Virus record (IMG/VR): IMGVR_UViG_3300045051_000342
Span: 1-39,043 of that record
Direction: 5' to 3' (one strand)
Source: a virus
Length of the DNA: 39,043 bases
Shown: positions 30,130 to 37,049 of the stretch, piece by piece
How positions within the stretch are numbered: the stretch's first letter is position 1
Layout of the letters: the number at the start of each line of letters is the position of its first letter
Notes under the pieces: generated by a model
Told to the model about the DNA's origin: nothing
What the model saw: the letters and a program-made list of their open reading frames with translations, nothing else
Database searches by the model: none
Translations under genes and position numbers: made by a program

Positions 30130-30392
30130 CCACCACGGAGGGAACCCCGATGCCCGACCGGATCGTCGTCTCGGACGCCGAGGCGCACGCCATGAATGCC
30201 CGCTACATCCGCGGCGAGATCACCCGGGAGAGCTGGGAGGACTGGAACCGGCGACGGAGCGACTCGCTGTACGTCGTCGACGACACCGACCCCACCGGCC
30301 GTGTCGTGGGGTACGTCGTGCTCGTGTTCATCGCCCTGGTCGTGATCGGCGGGCCGATCGTCCTCGCCTGGCTGTTGGGAGTGAAGTTGTGA
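30126..30392 (+). CDS. 88-residue single-pass membrane protein
   Basis: The soluble N-terminus (AEAHAMNARYIRGEITRESW) resembles short SHOCT-like helices. One long hydrophobic helix follows (about 61-84, VVGYVVLVFIALVVIGGPIV). It lies just after the replication genes. Function unknown; an exclusion or membrane anchor role is possible. Confidence 0.6.
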   Translation: MTTTEGTPMPDRIVVSDAEAHAMNARYIRGEITRESWEDWNRRRSDSLYVVDDTDPTGRVVGYVVLVFIALVVIGGPIVLAWLLGVKL

Positions 30393-30619
30393 GCCGTTGC
30401 GAAGAGTCCTACGTCACGGGCCATCGCCGGGGCGAGGAGTGCCCGTACAAGGCGACGAACATCATCGCTGGCCCCGAGGTGGCGAGCTATTCCTGCGGCT
30501 ACCACGCTCGGGCCTACGCCCCCCGCGTCGTCTACCCGCTGGAATGGTCGCTGGAGACGATCCGCCGGTTCCAGCGGTCCAACCTTGACGCGCTGCTCGG
30601 TGGGGAGGCATCCGCATGA
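30389..30619 (+). CDS. Hypothetical zinc-type protein
   Basis: A 76-residue protein. C4, H12, C18, C36 and H39 lie in two groups as in small zinc ribbons. The C-terminal helix (SLETIRRFQRSNLDALLGG) is amphipathic. GTG start in a GTGA overlap. Confidence 0.58.
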   Translation: MSRCEESYVTGHRRGEECPYKATNIIAGPEVASYSCGYHARAYAPRVVYPLEWSLETIRRFQRSNLDALLGGEASA

Positions 30620-31395
30620 CCCCGACATCCCCCACCCCCGCCGACCGCCCGGACTGGGCTCGGGACGACCTTCCGTGGAACGAGACGAACCCGGAGTGGT
30701 GGCAGGCCAACGTCACGTACCGCATGGGCTTCGGCGACGGCTCGGCCTGGCGGTGGCTCGTCAACGAATGGGCCGCCCGCCAGCCCGCCCCCGAGCCGAC
30801 CGCCGCGCTGCGGAAGTGCCTCAACTGCGGCGGCCTCGGGTACTGGGTTGCCGACCCGGGCGAGGCAGTCGATTGCGGCATCTGCGGCGGTTCCGGTGAA
30901 CAAGAGCCCACCCCGAGCGCCGCACCCGACCCCGTGAAGTTCCAGATGGCCGAGTGGCCGGATCAGGACTTCGTGCTGGCTGAGGACTACGAGCGCCTGC
31001 GGACCGCGGTCGGCCACACGATCACCCCCGAATGCGGCCCGATCTGCTGGACGACCGGCCACCACCACGACCCCGAGGCATGTGACGGGTGCCGTCGGCT
31101 GGCAGACGCGATGCACGCCGCCGGACTGGCCCTCACCCCCGCTGAACCCCGCCCGGCCCCGGCAGGGCTGGACGTGGTGGACCTCGGCCTGAGTGCCGAA
31201 CAGACGATCGTCCTGCGCGACCTGCTCGGGAGCCGCCAGCAGACCGTCTCCGAGTGGCTGGGCGATTGCCTCATGGACTGGGGGCTGGGTCGGGTCGCGG
31301 GCCGTGACTACCCGCCCGCCATGCAGGCGTATCAGCGAGCCCAGGGGCGCGAGCCGGACGACTTCGCGGAGTACGCCGACGAGGGCCAACCGTGA
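30616..31395 (+). CDS. Hypothetical protein with DnaJ-like zinc centre
   Basis: A 259-residue protein. C68-x2-C71-G-G-L-G and C87-x2-C90-G-G-S-G make one DnaJ-type zinc site, like the 39-residue protein at 24649. A second Cys/His group follows at about 139-159 (ECGPICWTTGHHHDPEACDGC). The C-terminal part is helical with EQTIVLRDLLGSRQQ. The two DnaJ-like modules in one operon may serve a shared partner. No enzyme domain is seen. Confidence 0.62.
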   Translation: MTPTSPTPADRPDWARDDLPWNETNPEWWQANVTYRMGFGDGSAWRWLVNEWAARQPAPEPTAALRKCLNCGGLGYWVADPGEAVDCGICGGSGEQEPTPSAAPDPVKFQMAEWPDQDFVLAEDYERLRTAVGHTITPECGPICWTTGHHHDPEACDGCRRLADAMHAAGLALTPAEPRPAPAGLDVVDLGLSAEQTIVLRDLLGSRQQTVSEWLGDCLMDWGLGRVAGRDYPPAMQAYQRAQGREPDDFAEYADEGQP

Positions 31396-31691
31396 CCACC
31401 GCCGATTGGGCGGGGACCGAGCCTCAGTCGAAGTCGCGGACTCGGCGGCGGCGATCAGGTCACGTGTGGGCGCTGCGACGGGTCAGGGCAGATGGCACCG
31501 TCCGGTTCCTCGGCCACGACTTCCGACCCCGTGCCGATGCCCAGGTAGCGCCCGAGCCGGGCGAGTGGTTGATGGTCTGCAACTACGGCCCCGAGCATGA
31601 CGCCCAGCACGGACCGACGTGCTACGAGTGGACTGCTCCCGCTGACCCTGACGGCTACATCCGTCGCATGTTCTGGGAGGTCCAGCCATGA
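31392..31691 (+). CDS. Hypothetical protein
   Basis: A 99-residue protein with a basic start (SKSRTRRRRSGH) and a Trp/Tyr-rich remainder. VWALRRVRADGTVRFLGHDF is a strand pair; C63, H68, H72 and C76 may bind metal. GTG start in a GTGA overlap. Confidence 0.58.
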   Translation: MTTADWAGTEPQSKSRTRRRRSGHVWALRRVRADGTVRFLGHDFRPRADAQVAPEPGEWLMVCNYGPEHDAQHGPTCYEWTAPADPDGYIRRMFWEVQP

Positions 31692-31765
31692 CCCGCCACC
31701 ACTCCGGCACCATCGCCGTGCTGTCCGGCTGCGCCCTGCTCGTGGTCCTGGAGGTGATCCGGTGA
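31688..31765 (+). CDS. 25-residue membrane microprotein
   Basis: ATGA overlap before it and GTGA after it. The peptide has a basic/His start, then one hydrophobic helix (IAVLSGCALLVVLEVI). It is similar in design to the 22-residue peptide at 26532. Confidence 0.45.
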   Translation: MTRHHSGTIAVLSGCALLVVLEVIR

Positions 31766-31803
31766 GCCCGAAGCGCGAGATCATCTGGAGGCCCGGCCAA
31801 TGA
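31762..31803 (+). CDS. 13-residue relay ORF
   Basis: GTG at 31762 overlaps the stop before it; its TGA overlaps the ATG at 31800. The peptide is MSPKREIIWRPGQ, highly basic. Such a short frame may exist only to pass ribosomes to the next gene, but the double overlap suggests it is translated. GGAGG near its end (31788-31792) is the ribosome-binding site for the ATG at 31800. Confidence 0.3.
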   Translation: MSPKREIIWRPGQ

Positions 31804-32024
31804 TTGCCGGATCGCCCGAGTCGGTAGCCGACCTGCGGCAGCGATATCCGAGGACGACGGCCGCCATCGAAGCCGAGGCCGTCGCCGACGCCATGGCCGC
31901 GCTCCGGTTCGAGATCGAAGCGTTGGACCATACCGTCGTCCTTGGCGGGCGCGGCATGGGCGAGATCCACGAGCCGACCCGCGATGCGGTCCTCGCCCTG
32001 ATCGACAAGGCCGCCCGGCGATGA
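31800..32024 (+). CDS. Hypothetical helical protein
   Basis: A 74-residue acidic protein with a long central helix (AIEAEAVADAMAALRFEIEA). GGAGG lies upstream of the ATG. ATGA overlap with the next gene. No family is recognised. Confidence 0.6.
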   Translation: MIAGSPESVADLRQRYPRTTAAIEAEAVADAMAALRFEIEALDHTVVLGGRGMGEIHEPTRDAVLALIDKAARR

Positions 32025-32188
32025 GGACCGCCCTCGCCTCCGTCGCCATCTTCGCGTGGGTCCTCGTGGCAGGGAGCATCGCTGACATCCACGAGCCGGG
32101 GATGGTCACGGCCTACGCCCTGGGCATGCTCACCGTGGCCGTGCCGTTCGTCGCTGCCGCAGCGTTCACGGAGCGGGACCGTGGCTGA
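32021..32188 (+). CDS. 55-residue two-helix membrane protein
   Basis: Two hydrophobic segments (ALASVAIFAWVLVAGSI and TAYALGMLTVAVPFVAAAAF) are joined by DIHEPGM. The end overlaps the next gene by eight bases. Function unknown. Confidence 0.6.
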   Translation: MRTALASVAIFAWVLVAGSIADIHEPGMVTAYALGMLTVAVPFVAAAAFTERDRG

Positions 32189-32840
32189 GCGGCTGCTGTG
32201 GCCGGAGCTCGAGCCGGAGGCGGAGGCCCAAGGGTTCCTTGCGGACATCCCGCAGGTGACGAGCGCGCAGGTGCTCGCGGCCCTCGCCACCCGCCACCCC
32301 ATGGACGGGATCCACGGGATGCCAGCGCGCTGGGTGTTCGTGCGCGAGGTGCAGGCGACGACCGGCGTCTACGGCGACACGCAGCGCTTCGATGCCGTCG
32401 CCCTAGGCCTTGTGCCGAGCAACGATTACGCGCGGATCGTGTACGAAATCAAGGTGTCGCGCGCCGACTGGCTCCGTGAGCTCAAGCCCATCCTCGACGT
32501 CGCGGACGCCCGAGGCAACCGGCTGAGCTCGCACACCGCGCGTCACGTCGTGCGGTCGATGGCCGAACTCCGCGACGATCCGGGATGGCGATTCACCGAG
32601 CGCCGGAAGTGGGATGAGGCGCTGGCCGTGAGCACCGAGTTCTGGGTCGCGGCACCCCCGCGCTGCGTGCTGCCCTCCGAGCTCCCGCCGGAGGCCGGGC
32701 TGGTCGAGGTCCGCCCGTGGGGGCCGAGCCGCGAGCTCCGGCCGCGGGTCGTGGTCAAGGCCCCGGTGCGAGACACCCCGATGCCGGGTCCCGGGTTCTG
32801 GGCCGCGGTTCTGCGGCGTGCGTGCGAGGTCCGCCGATGA
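32181..32840 (+). CDS. PD-(D/E)XK nuclease-like protein (MmcB-type)
   Basis: A 219-residue protein. The active-site pattern is R69-F-D71 in TQRFDAVALGL and E89-I-K91 in IVYEIKVSRADWL, the D...ExK core of this nuclease fold, as in MmcB-like DNA repair proteins. The upstream helix (ARWVFVREVQATTG) fits the N-terminal part of the fold. The C-terminal section lists Pro/Arg-rich segments and a final helix. It likely cuts or processes DNA during replication or repair. GTG 32181 overlaps the membrane gene. Confidence 0.76.
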   Translation: MAERLLWPELEPEAEAQGFLADIPQVTSAQVLAALATRHPMDGIHGMPARWVFVREVQATTGVYGDTQRFDAVALGLVPSNDYARIVYEIKVSRADWLRELKPILDVADARGNRLSSHTARHVVRSMAELRDDPGWRFTERRKWDEALAVSTEFWVAAPPRCVLPSELPPEAGLVEVRPWGPSRELRPRVVVKAPVRDTPMPGPGFWAAVLRRACEVRR

Positions 32841-33007
32841 CCGTCCACATCCACGGCCAGCCCGTCCTCCACCGTGCCGTGCGCCCGGACGCGGATCCGC
32901 GCCTCGCCTGGACCCGCTGCCGAATGCGATTCGCGTGGGGCGTGGTGCCACAGGGGCCGGCGGTTCGCGAGCGCTGTCGGGAGTGCTGGGCGGAAGGGAG
33001 GTCCTGA
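32837..33007 (+). CDS. 56-residue hypothetical protein
   Basis: A basic protein with C28 and a final C47-x2-C50, which may make a metal site with His residues 4 and 6. ATGA overlap upstream and TGATG downstream. Confidence 0.55.
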   Translation: MTVHIHGQPVLHRAVRPDADPRLAWTRCRMRFAWGVVPQGPAVRERCRECWAEGRS

Positions 33008-33363
33008 TGGGCTATGGCTTCTACATCAACGCAGACGGGCGCCCGGCCGGGTACGGCGTTCTCGCCACCTGCGACCGGCGCGGCTGTGCGGCCGAGATCG
33101 ATCGCGGGCTCGCCTACCTCTGCGGCGACACTCCGCATGGCCCACTGGATGCGGCCCCCGGCTGCGGGTTCTACTTCTGCGGCGACCATCTCGCGTTCGT
33201 GGGTCCTCGCGGCGGGTGCGGGCACCGCCAGCGACGGGCGTGGGGTCGGACGCTGGCCTGCATGGCCGCGGATGACGACACCGACGCGACGTTCGTCTGC
33301 CTGTATCGCGCCGGGCATGGGGGCGTCCACGCATGGGCCGACCCGGCTGAGGCGCGGGCGTGA
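33007..33363 (+). CDS. 118-residue zinc-type protein
   Basis: Six or more Cys and four His in pairs: CDRRGC, YLCGD, FYFCGDH, GGCGH. The pattern suggests two zinc sites. The start is YGFYINADGRPAGYG. No family is recognised. It is coupled on both sides. Confidence 0.6.
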   Translation: MGYGFYINADGRPAGYGVLATCDRRGCAAEIDRGLAYLCGDTPHGPLDAAPGCGFYFCGDHLAFVGPRGGCGHRQRRAWGRTLACMAADDDTDATFVCLYRAGHGGVHAWADPAEARA

Positions 33364-33539
33364 GTCACCGGACCGGGACCCGATGGCGCCGGACTCGTGT
33401 CGCGGCCGTCCACTACGCCGCGAACCGGGGCGTTGGTACGTCCGTGGTCCTGCTCGAGTGCGGCCACGTCGCCTTCCGCCAGTACCCGATGGCCGTCGGC
33501 CAGCGGGCCTACTGCGCCGCCTGCCGGGAGGCCGCGTGA
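33360..33539 (+). CDS. 59-residue zinc-ribbon-like protein
   Basis: A basic N-terminus is followed by C34-G-H36 and C52-x2-C55, a four-ligand site. Small proteins with this ECGH...YCxxC pattern are common in phages of high-GC hosts. Likely nucleic-acid binding; GTG start and GTGA end overlaps. Confidence 0.58.
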   Translation: MSHRTGTRWRRTRVAAVHYAANRGVGTSVVLLECGHVAFRQYPMAVGQRAYCAACREAA

Positions 33540-33754
33540 CCGAGCCCCTCCCGCCCCTCACCTGCCGAGAGCTCGAGGTCCTCGACTGCGCCAAGGCCGG
33601 GATGACGGCTGCCGAGACGGGGCTGCGGTTGGGGATCACCGGGCACACCGTGAAATGGTTCCGGGCGAGTGCCATCCGCAAGCTCGCGGCCGCCAACATC
33701 ACGGAGGCCGTGGCGATCGCGACGGCGCGCGGGCTGCTCGAGGTCGCGGTGTGA
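33536..33754 (+). CDS. Stand-alone LuxR-type HTH regulator
   Basis: A 72-residue protein that is only a LuxR/GerE DNA-binding domain: LTCRELEVLDCAKAGMTAAE, LRLGITGHTVKWFRASAIRK and a final helix. With no sensor domain, its activity would depend on its amount. Position directly before excisionase and integrase suggests control of integration or late transcription. Confidence 0.8.
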   Translation: MTEPLPPLTCRELEVLDCAKAGMTAAETGLRLGITGHTVKWFRASAIRKLAAANITEAVAIATARGLLEVAV

Positions 33755-34167
33755 GCGACCCCATGACCGTCAAGGAAGTCGCCGTGAAGCTGAGGGTCCA
33801 CCCGAACACGGTGCTGCACATGCTCAAACGCGGCGAGCTCGGCGGGGTGCGGGCCGGGACCGCGTGGCGGATTCCGTTCGCCGCGCTGAATGCATACCTG
33901 GAGGGCTGGAGGGATGGCGTACGATCCGGACGTGGGGAACCCGACCGGCAAACACCGCCCGAAGCGGCGTCACCACGGCCAGGGAAGCCGTCCGTTCCGC
34001 GTCACGGACGCGCGTCGTCGCCGACCGTGGCGGTGCGACCTGCGGATGGGCCGGGACCCGGCGACCGGGAAGCTGCGAACGAAGTCGTTCTGGGGTACGT
34101 CGGCCGCCGAAGCCGCGGCACTCCGAGACGAGTATCGCGACCGGCTCCGTCGCGCGGGCTCGGCTGA
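33751..34167 (+). CDS. xis: Excisionase-like HTH protein
   Basis: A 138-residue frame. The first 52 residues form a MerR/excisionase-type winged HTH: MTVKEVAVKLRVHPNTVLHM, then GGVRAGTAWRIPFAALNAYL. Rather than stopping there, the frame stays open for 84 more codons over the start of the integrase gene. This tail is Arg/Pro-rich and may be real or simply high-GC read-through. GTG 33751 (GTGA overlap) or ATG 33763 could start it. It should bend attachment-site DNA and steer integrase towards excision. Confidence 0.76.
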   Translation: MSDPMTVKEVAVKLRVHPNTVLHMLKRGELGGVRAGTAWRIPFAALNAYLEGWRDGVRSGRGEPDRQTPPEAASPRPGKPSVPRHGRASSPTVAVRPADGPGPGDREAANEVVLGYVGRRSRGTPRRVSRPAPSRGLG

Positions 34168-35194
34168 GGCCGCGGAGCGCACCGTGTCCGTCATGCTCGC
34201 CGAGTGGTACGCCGAGCGCGCCCCGAACGTCGACCCGTCGACCAAGGCACGGTACGCGGGGATCGTCGCGCACCACCTTGTCAAGGGACGCACCGCGCCC
34301 GGACGGAACGGCGTGCTGTTGGGCGACCTCCTGGTGCTGGACGTGACGCACGCCGACGTCCTCGCTTCCCGGGCGTCGTGGGTCACGCAGCCCCGCGGAA
34401 AGTCCCCCGGCGGCAAGCCGCTGTCGGCGTCCGCGTCGAACCTCGCCCTCGGCATCCTGCGCGAGGCGCTCGCGACCGAGGTCAAGCTGGGGCGCATCGA
34501 AACCGACCCCACCGCGGAGGTCGCCCGGCGGCGCCGAACGTCGTCGCCCGCCCGCTACCTGACCCTCGAGCAGGCCCTTGCGCTGCGCGACGCCCTGAAA
34601 GGCGACCCGCTGGAGCTCGTGGTCAAGGTCGGGCTCGCGGTCGGTCCGCGGCGGGGCGAGATCCTCGGCATGCGCTGGTCCGACATCGACCTCCCGGCCG
34701 GGACGTGGCAGATGAACTGGCAGCTCCGGTCCATCGCGCCGCGCTTCCGTCACGAGGGCGAGGGCCCCTACCGGCTGGTGCGCCTCAAGGGCGACCACGC
34801 CACGGGACGCGTGCTCGCGCTGCCGGCGTTCCTCGTCACGGCGCTGACGGCGCACAAGGCGGTGCAGGACCCGATTCGCAAGCGAGCGAAGGTGTGGGTC
34901 AAGCCCGGTGACCTCGTGTTCTGTGACGAGATCGGCCAGGCGCTGCCGCCGGGCTCCGTCACGAGGCGATTCGAGCAGCTCGCCGCGCGGGCCGGATTGG
35001 GGCATCTGCGCTTGCACGATTTGCGCCACAGCTACGGCACCATCGCGACCGCGATGGGGATCAACCCGCGCGTCATCCAGGCGAACATGGGCCACGCGAC
35101 ACCGCGACAGACCGCGGAGTACACGCACGTCGTGGAGTCGCTGGGACGCGATGCAGCGGACGTGTTCGACGAAGCGATGGGAGGTGCAGGGTGA
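33914..35194 (+). CDS. int: Tyrosine integrase
   Basis: A 426-residue site-specific recombinase. A basic N-terminus and AP2-like arm-binding region (about 25-80) precede a core-binding domain (90-205). The catalytic set is complete: R246 in VGPRRGEILGMRW, K292 in LVRLKGDHATGR, H368-x2-R371 in LHDLRHSYGT, H394 in NMGHATPRQT and the nucleophile Y403. ATG 33914 follows GGAGGG with a short spacer. It starts within the excisionase frame and ends in a GTGA overlap. A probable attP lies about 300 bases downstream. Confidence 0.95.
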   Translation: MAYDPDVGNPTGKHRPKRRHHGQGSRPFRVTDARRRRPWRCDLRMGRDPATGKLRTKSFWGTSAAEAAALRDEYRDRLRRAGSAEAAERTVSVMLAEWYAERAPNVDPSTKARYAGIVAHHLVKGRTAPGRNGVLLGDLLVLDVTHADVLASRASWVTQPRGKSPGGKPLSASASNLALGILREALATEVKLGRIETDPTAEVARRRRTSSPARYLTLEQALALRDALKGDPLELVVKVGLAVGPRRGEILGMRWSDIDLPAGTWQMNWQLRSIAPRFRHEGEGPYRLVRLKGDHATGRVLALPAFLVTALTAHKAVQDPIRKRAKVWVKPGDLVFCDEIGQALPPGSVTRRFEQLAARAGLGHLRLHDLRHSYGTIATAMGINPRVIQANMGHATPRQTAEYTHVVESLGRDAADVFDEAMGGAG

Positions 35195-35505
35195 GCGCCA
35201 TTCGCGGATGGGTGCGGCGCGCCCGGTGGCGCTGGGAACTCATGTCCAGCGGGGTCGACCCAGAGCGCGATGAGGCCGGGATGTGGCGTCAGATCACCGC
35301 TCTGCGGACGCAGCGCATGGCCGAGCAGATGCGGGCGTTGCAGACGATGCTCGGCCGCGCGGTCATGGCCGCGTGTGATTTCGAGGCGGCGGTGCGCCGG
35401 ATGGCCGAGGCGATGAACAGCGGGTCCAGAGCCGCGGATTCGCTTGCGAATCTCTCAATGACTTCCACAATGCCTGCCAGATCGCAAAGCTCACGCACGC
35501 GCTGA
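35191..35505 (+). CDS. Hypothetical helical protein after integrase
   Basis: A 104-residue protein with a long helix (MAEQMRALQTMLGRAVMAACDFEAAVRRMAEAM, in part) and a basic start. The final 20 residues are Ser/Thr-rich and their DNA lies in the left arm of the proposed attP. No family is recognised. Confidence 0.6.
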   Translation: MSAIRGWVRRARWRWELMSSGVDPERDEAGMWRQITALRTQRMAEQMRALQTMLGRAVMAACDFEAAVRRMAEAMNSGSRAADSLANLSMTSTMPARSQSSRTR

Positions 35506-35580
35506 GCGTGAGTGGTTCCGAATCCCACCTTCGCTACCACCCCTGTTTGGAGGGTCCGTGAGCACCATTCCACGCTCACT
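35489..35580. other. attP: Probable attP: tRNA 3' end with four arm sites
   Basis: The core (35512-35539) ends in CGAATCCCACCTTCGCTACCA-type sequence, a T-loop, acceptor strand and encoded CCA of a tRNA; the part left of CGAATCCC departs from the usual T-arm. Related sites GCTCACGC (35489), GCGTGAGT (35506), CGTGAGC (35557) and ACGCTCACT (35573) lie as two inverted pairs on either side. They resemble integrase arm-type binding sites. Integration would rebuild the 3' end of a host tRNA gene. Confidence 0.7.
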
Positions 35581-35659
35581 TTGACCACTCCGGACACCCC
35601 GGATCACACCTGCCACCTGACGGATGGCTGACACAATGGCTACCACGGAGGGGATGACG

Positions 35660-35974
35660 ATGGACGAACGCCGCTTCTACATCGATGGCGATCGTCAGAT
35701 GGTCGCAGGACCCGATGAGCCGCCCCATGAGGCCGACCCGGCGGACCCCGGCTTGCTGGCAGCGCAGGAAAGGATGCGGGGCCTGATGGGACCCGAGCCC
35801 GGGCTGCCGCTCGTCTGCGCTCTGTGCCTGTTCGTCGGCGACAGCGAGGACCCGCGGCCGGTGACGATCATGAACGGCAACCTGACGTGCGAGCCGCACA
35901 ATGGCTACTTCCAGGGCGAGGGGCACGTTCGGGCGATCATCGCGTGGAAGCGCGAGCACCCGGAGAGCGGGTGA
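35660..35974 (+). CDS. Hypothetical protein after attP
   Basis: A 104-residue protein. ATG 35660 has AGGGG six bases upstream; earlier in-frame ATGs at 35624, 35636 and 35654 lack this. A metal-type pattern is seen: C-A-L-C near 52-55 (LPLVCALCLFVG) and C-x2-H near the end (NLTCEPHNG). It resembles small zinc-containing phage proteins. Bases 35581-35659 before it hold no gene; a TTGACC at 35581 could be a -35 box but no good -10 follows. Confidence 0.62.
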   Translation: MDERRFYIDGDRQMVAGPDEPPHEADPADPGLLAAQERMRGLMGPEPGLPLVCALCLFVGDSEDPRPVTIMNGNLTCEPHNGYFQGEGHVRAIIAWKREHPESG

Positions 35975-36050
35975 CATTCGGCCCGGGTTAAACGGCCCCC
36001 GCCAAACGACGGGGTTACATCGCGCCCGATACGCCCGAAGATGGGGAGCG

Positions 36051-36290
36051 ATGGCGCGCAGGCAGGCTCCCTCGGCGCACGTCCCGACGCGGACGGTCGG
36101 GGTCGCTGTCCCTCCGGCGACCCCCGCGCCCCTCCTGACACTCCCCCTCGAGGTGACCGGTGATGTAGCCGTCATCCCGCCGTCGCGCCTCCACATGCTG
36201 GCAGGCCACACCGTCACCGTGCCCGCCCGGCCTGCGGCCCTCCGATATGGGCCGCGCCTCCCTCGGACCGCGATGCGATGGGTCCGGTGA
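36051..36290 (+). CDS. Hypothetical beta-rich protein
   Basis: A 79-residue protein with GGGGAG upstream of ATG 36051. It is basic at both ends with a Val/Pro-rich centre. No family is recognised. The 76-base gap before it contains a weak CCCCG/CGGGG hairpin (35997-36014). Confidence 0.52.
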   Translation: MARRQAPSAHVPTRTVGVAVPPATPAPLLTLPLEVTGDVAVIPPSRLHMLAGHTVTVPARPAALRYGPRLPRTAMRWVR

Positions 36291-36542
36291 GTGATTTCTC
36301 CCGACCTCGCCGCGCAGCTGTCGGACCTGGGCGGCTTCGCCCTCTTCCTCTTGGTCGTCGTCGTTGCCGCCGTTGGCCTGTACAAGCAGTGGTGGGTCCC
36401 GGGCTGGATCTACCGTCAGGAGCGCGAGTCGCGGCTGAAGGCCGAGACGCAGGCGACGCGCAACGCCGAGGCTCTCGAGAAGCTGGCCCGGGTGGCATCG
36501 CGTGATCGCGTCGTACGCAGTCAGGCGGGGACCGATGCGTGA
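36291..36542 (+). CDS. Membrane-anchored coiled-coil protein
   Basis: An 83-residue protein. One hydrophobic helix (about 13-31, GGFALFLLVVVVAAVGLYKQ) is followed by WWVPGWIYRQE and a charged coiled coil (RLKAETQATRNAEALEKLAR). Proteins with W-V-P-G-W after a membrane helix are frequent in phages near lysis or late genes and are sometimes called holins. The coiled coil points to a spanin-like or accessory lysis role. GTG abuts the previous stop. Confidence 0.65.
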   Translation: MISPDLAAQLSDLGGFALFLLVVVVAAVGLYKQWWVPGWIYRQERESRLKAETQATRNAEALEKLARVASRDRVVRSQAGTDA

Positions 36543-36738
36543 CGCCCTGCGTCGGGCGATCGAACGCTTCGTCCCGTGGTACGACCGTGACACCGAGGCC
36601 CGGCGCGCGGCGCATACCGAGGCCATCCGCCAGCGCTCGATCGCCGCTCGCATGACGGTGGAGCACCTGACCCCCGCCGCGCAGGCCCGGATCCGCAAGG
36701 CGTACGCCGCCTATGGCCGCGAGCTCCGCCGCCGATGA
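36535..36738 (+). CDS. Basic helical protein
   Basis: A 67-residue, highly basic helical protein (ARRAAHTEAIRQRSIAARMT and RIRKAYAAYGRELRRR). It overlaps the membrane coiled-coil gene by eight bases and the next membrane gene by ATGA. It may pair with either. No family is recognised. Confidence 0.55.
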   Translation: MRDALRRAIERFVPWYDRDTEARRAAHTEAIRQRSIAARMTVEHLTPAAQARIRKAYAAYGRELRRR

Positions 36739-37049
36739 GCGCCATCTTGCCGTTCCTGATCTGGGGCCTGACCGCCTCGGCCTGGATGAGCGCGGTCATC
36801 TTGGTCCGGGCCGCGTTCGTGTGCCCGCGGGTCGGCGCCCTGACCGAGCGCGCCGTGGTCGCCGTGGTGCTCGCCATCTTCGGCAGCGTCTACAGCCTCG
36901 CCGTCCTGAACAGCGAATGGGCGCACCTCGTGGATGGCGGGGACGTGGTGAGCCTGCTCCGGATCGCCGTCGTCGTCCTGCTCCTGCTCCCGGTGTGGTG
37001 GAGCTTCATGTACCTGACGAACCGGCTCGGGCCGGGAGGCGACCGATGA
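36735..37049 (+). CDS. Three-helix membrane protein, holin candidate
   Basis: A 104-residue protein with three hydrophobic segments: ILPFLIWGLTASAWMSAVIL, AVVAVVLAIFGSVYSLAVL and SLLRIAVVVLLLLPVWWSFM. A short charged end follows. It stands directly before the peptidase gene, with an ATGA overlap, where holins often lie. A second candidate holin lies at 38156. Confidence 0.62.
   Translation: MSAILPFLIWGLTASAWMSAVILVRAAFVCPRVGALTERAVVAVVLAIFGSVYSLAVLNSEWAHLVDGGDVVSLLRIAVVVLLLLPVWWSFMYLTNRLGPGGDR

Noticed and set aside
35512-35539. Complete tRNA gene
   Set aside because: Only the T-loop, acceptor strand and CCA are present. There is no anticodon or D arm upstream, and the T-stem is imperfect, so it is an attachment core.
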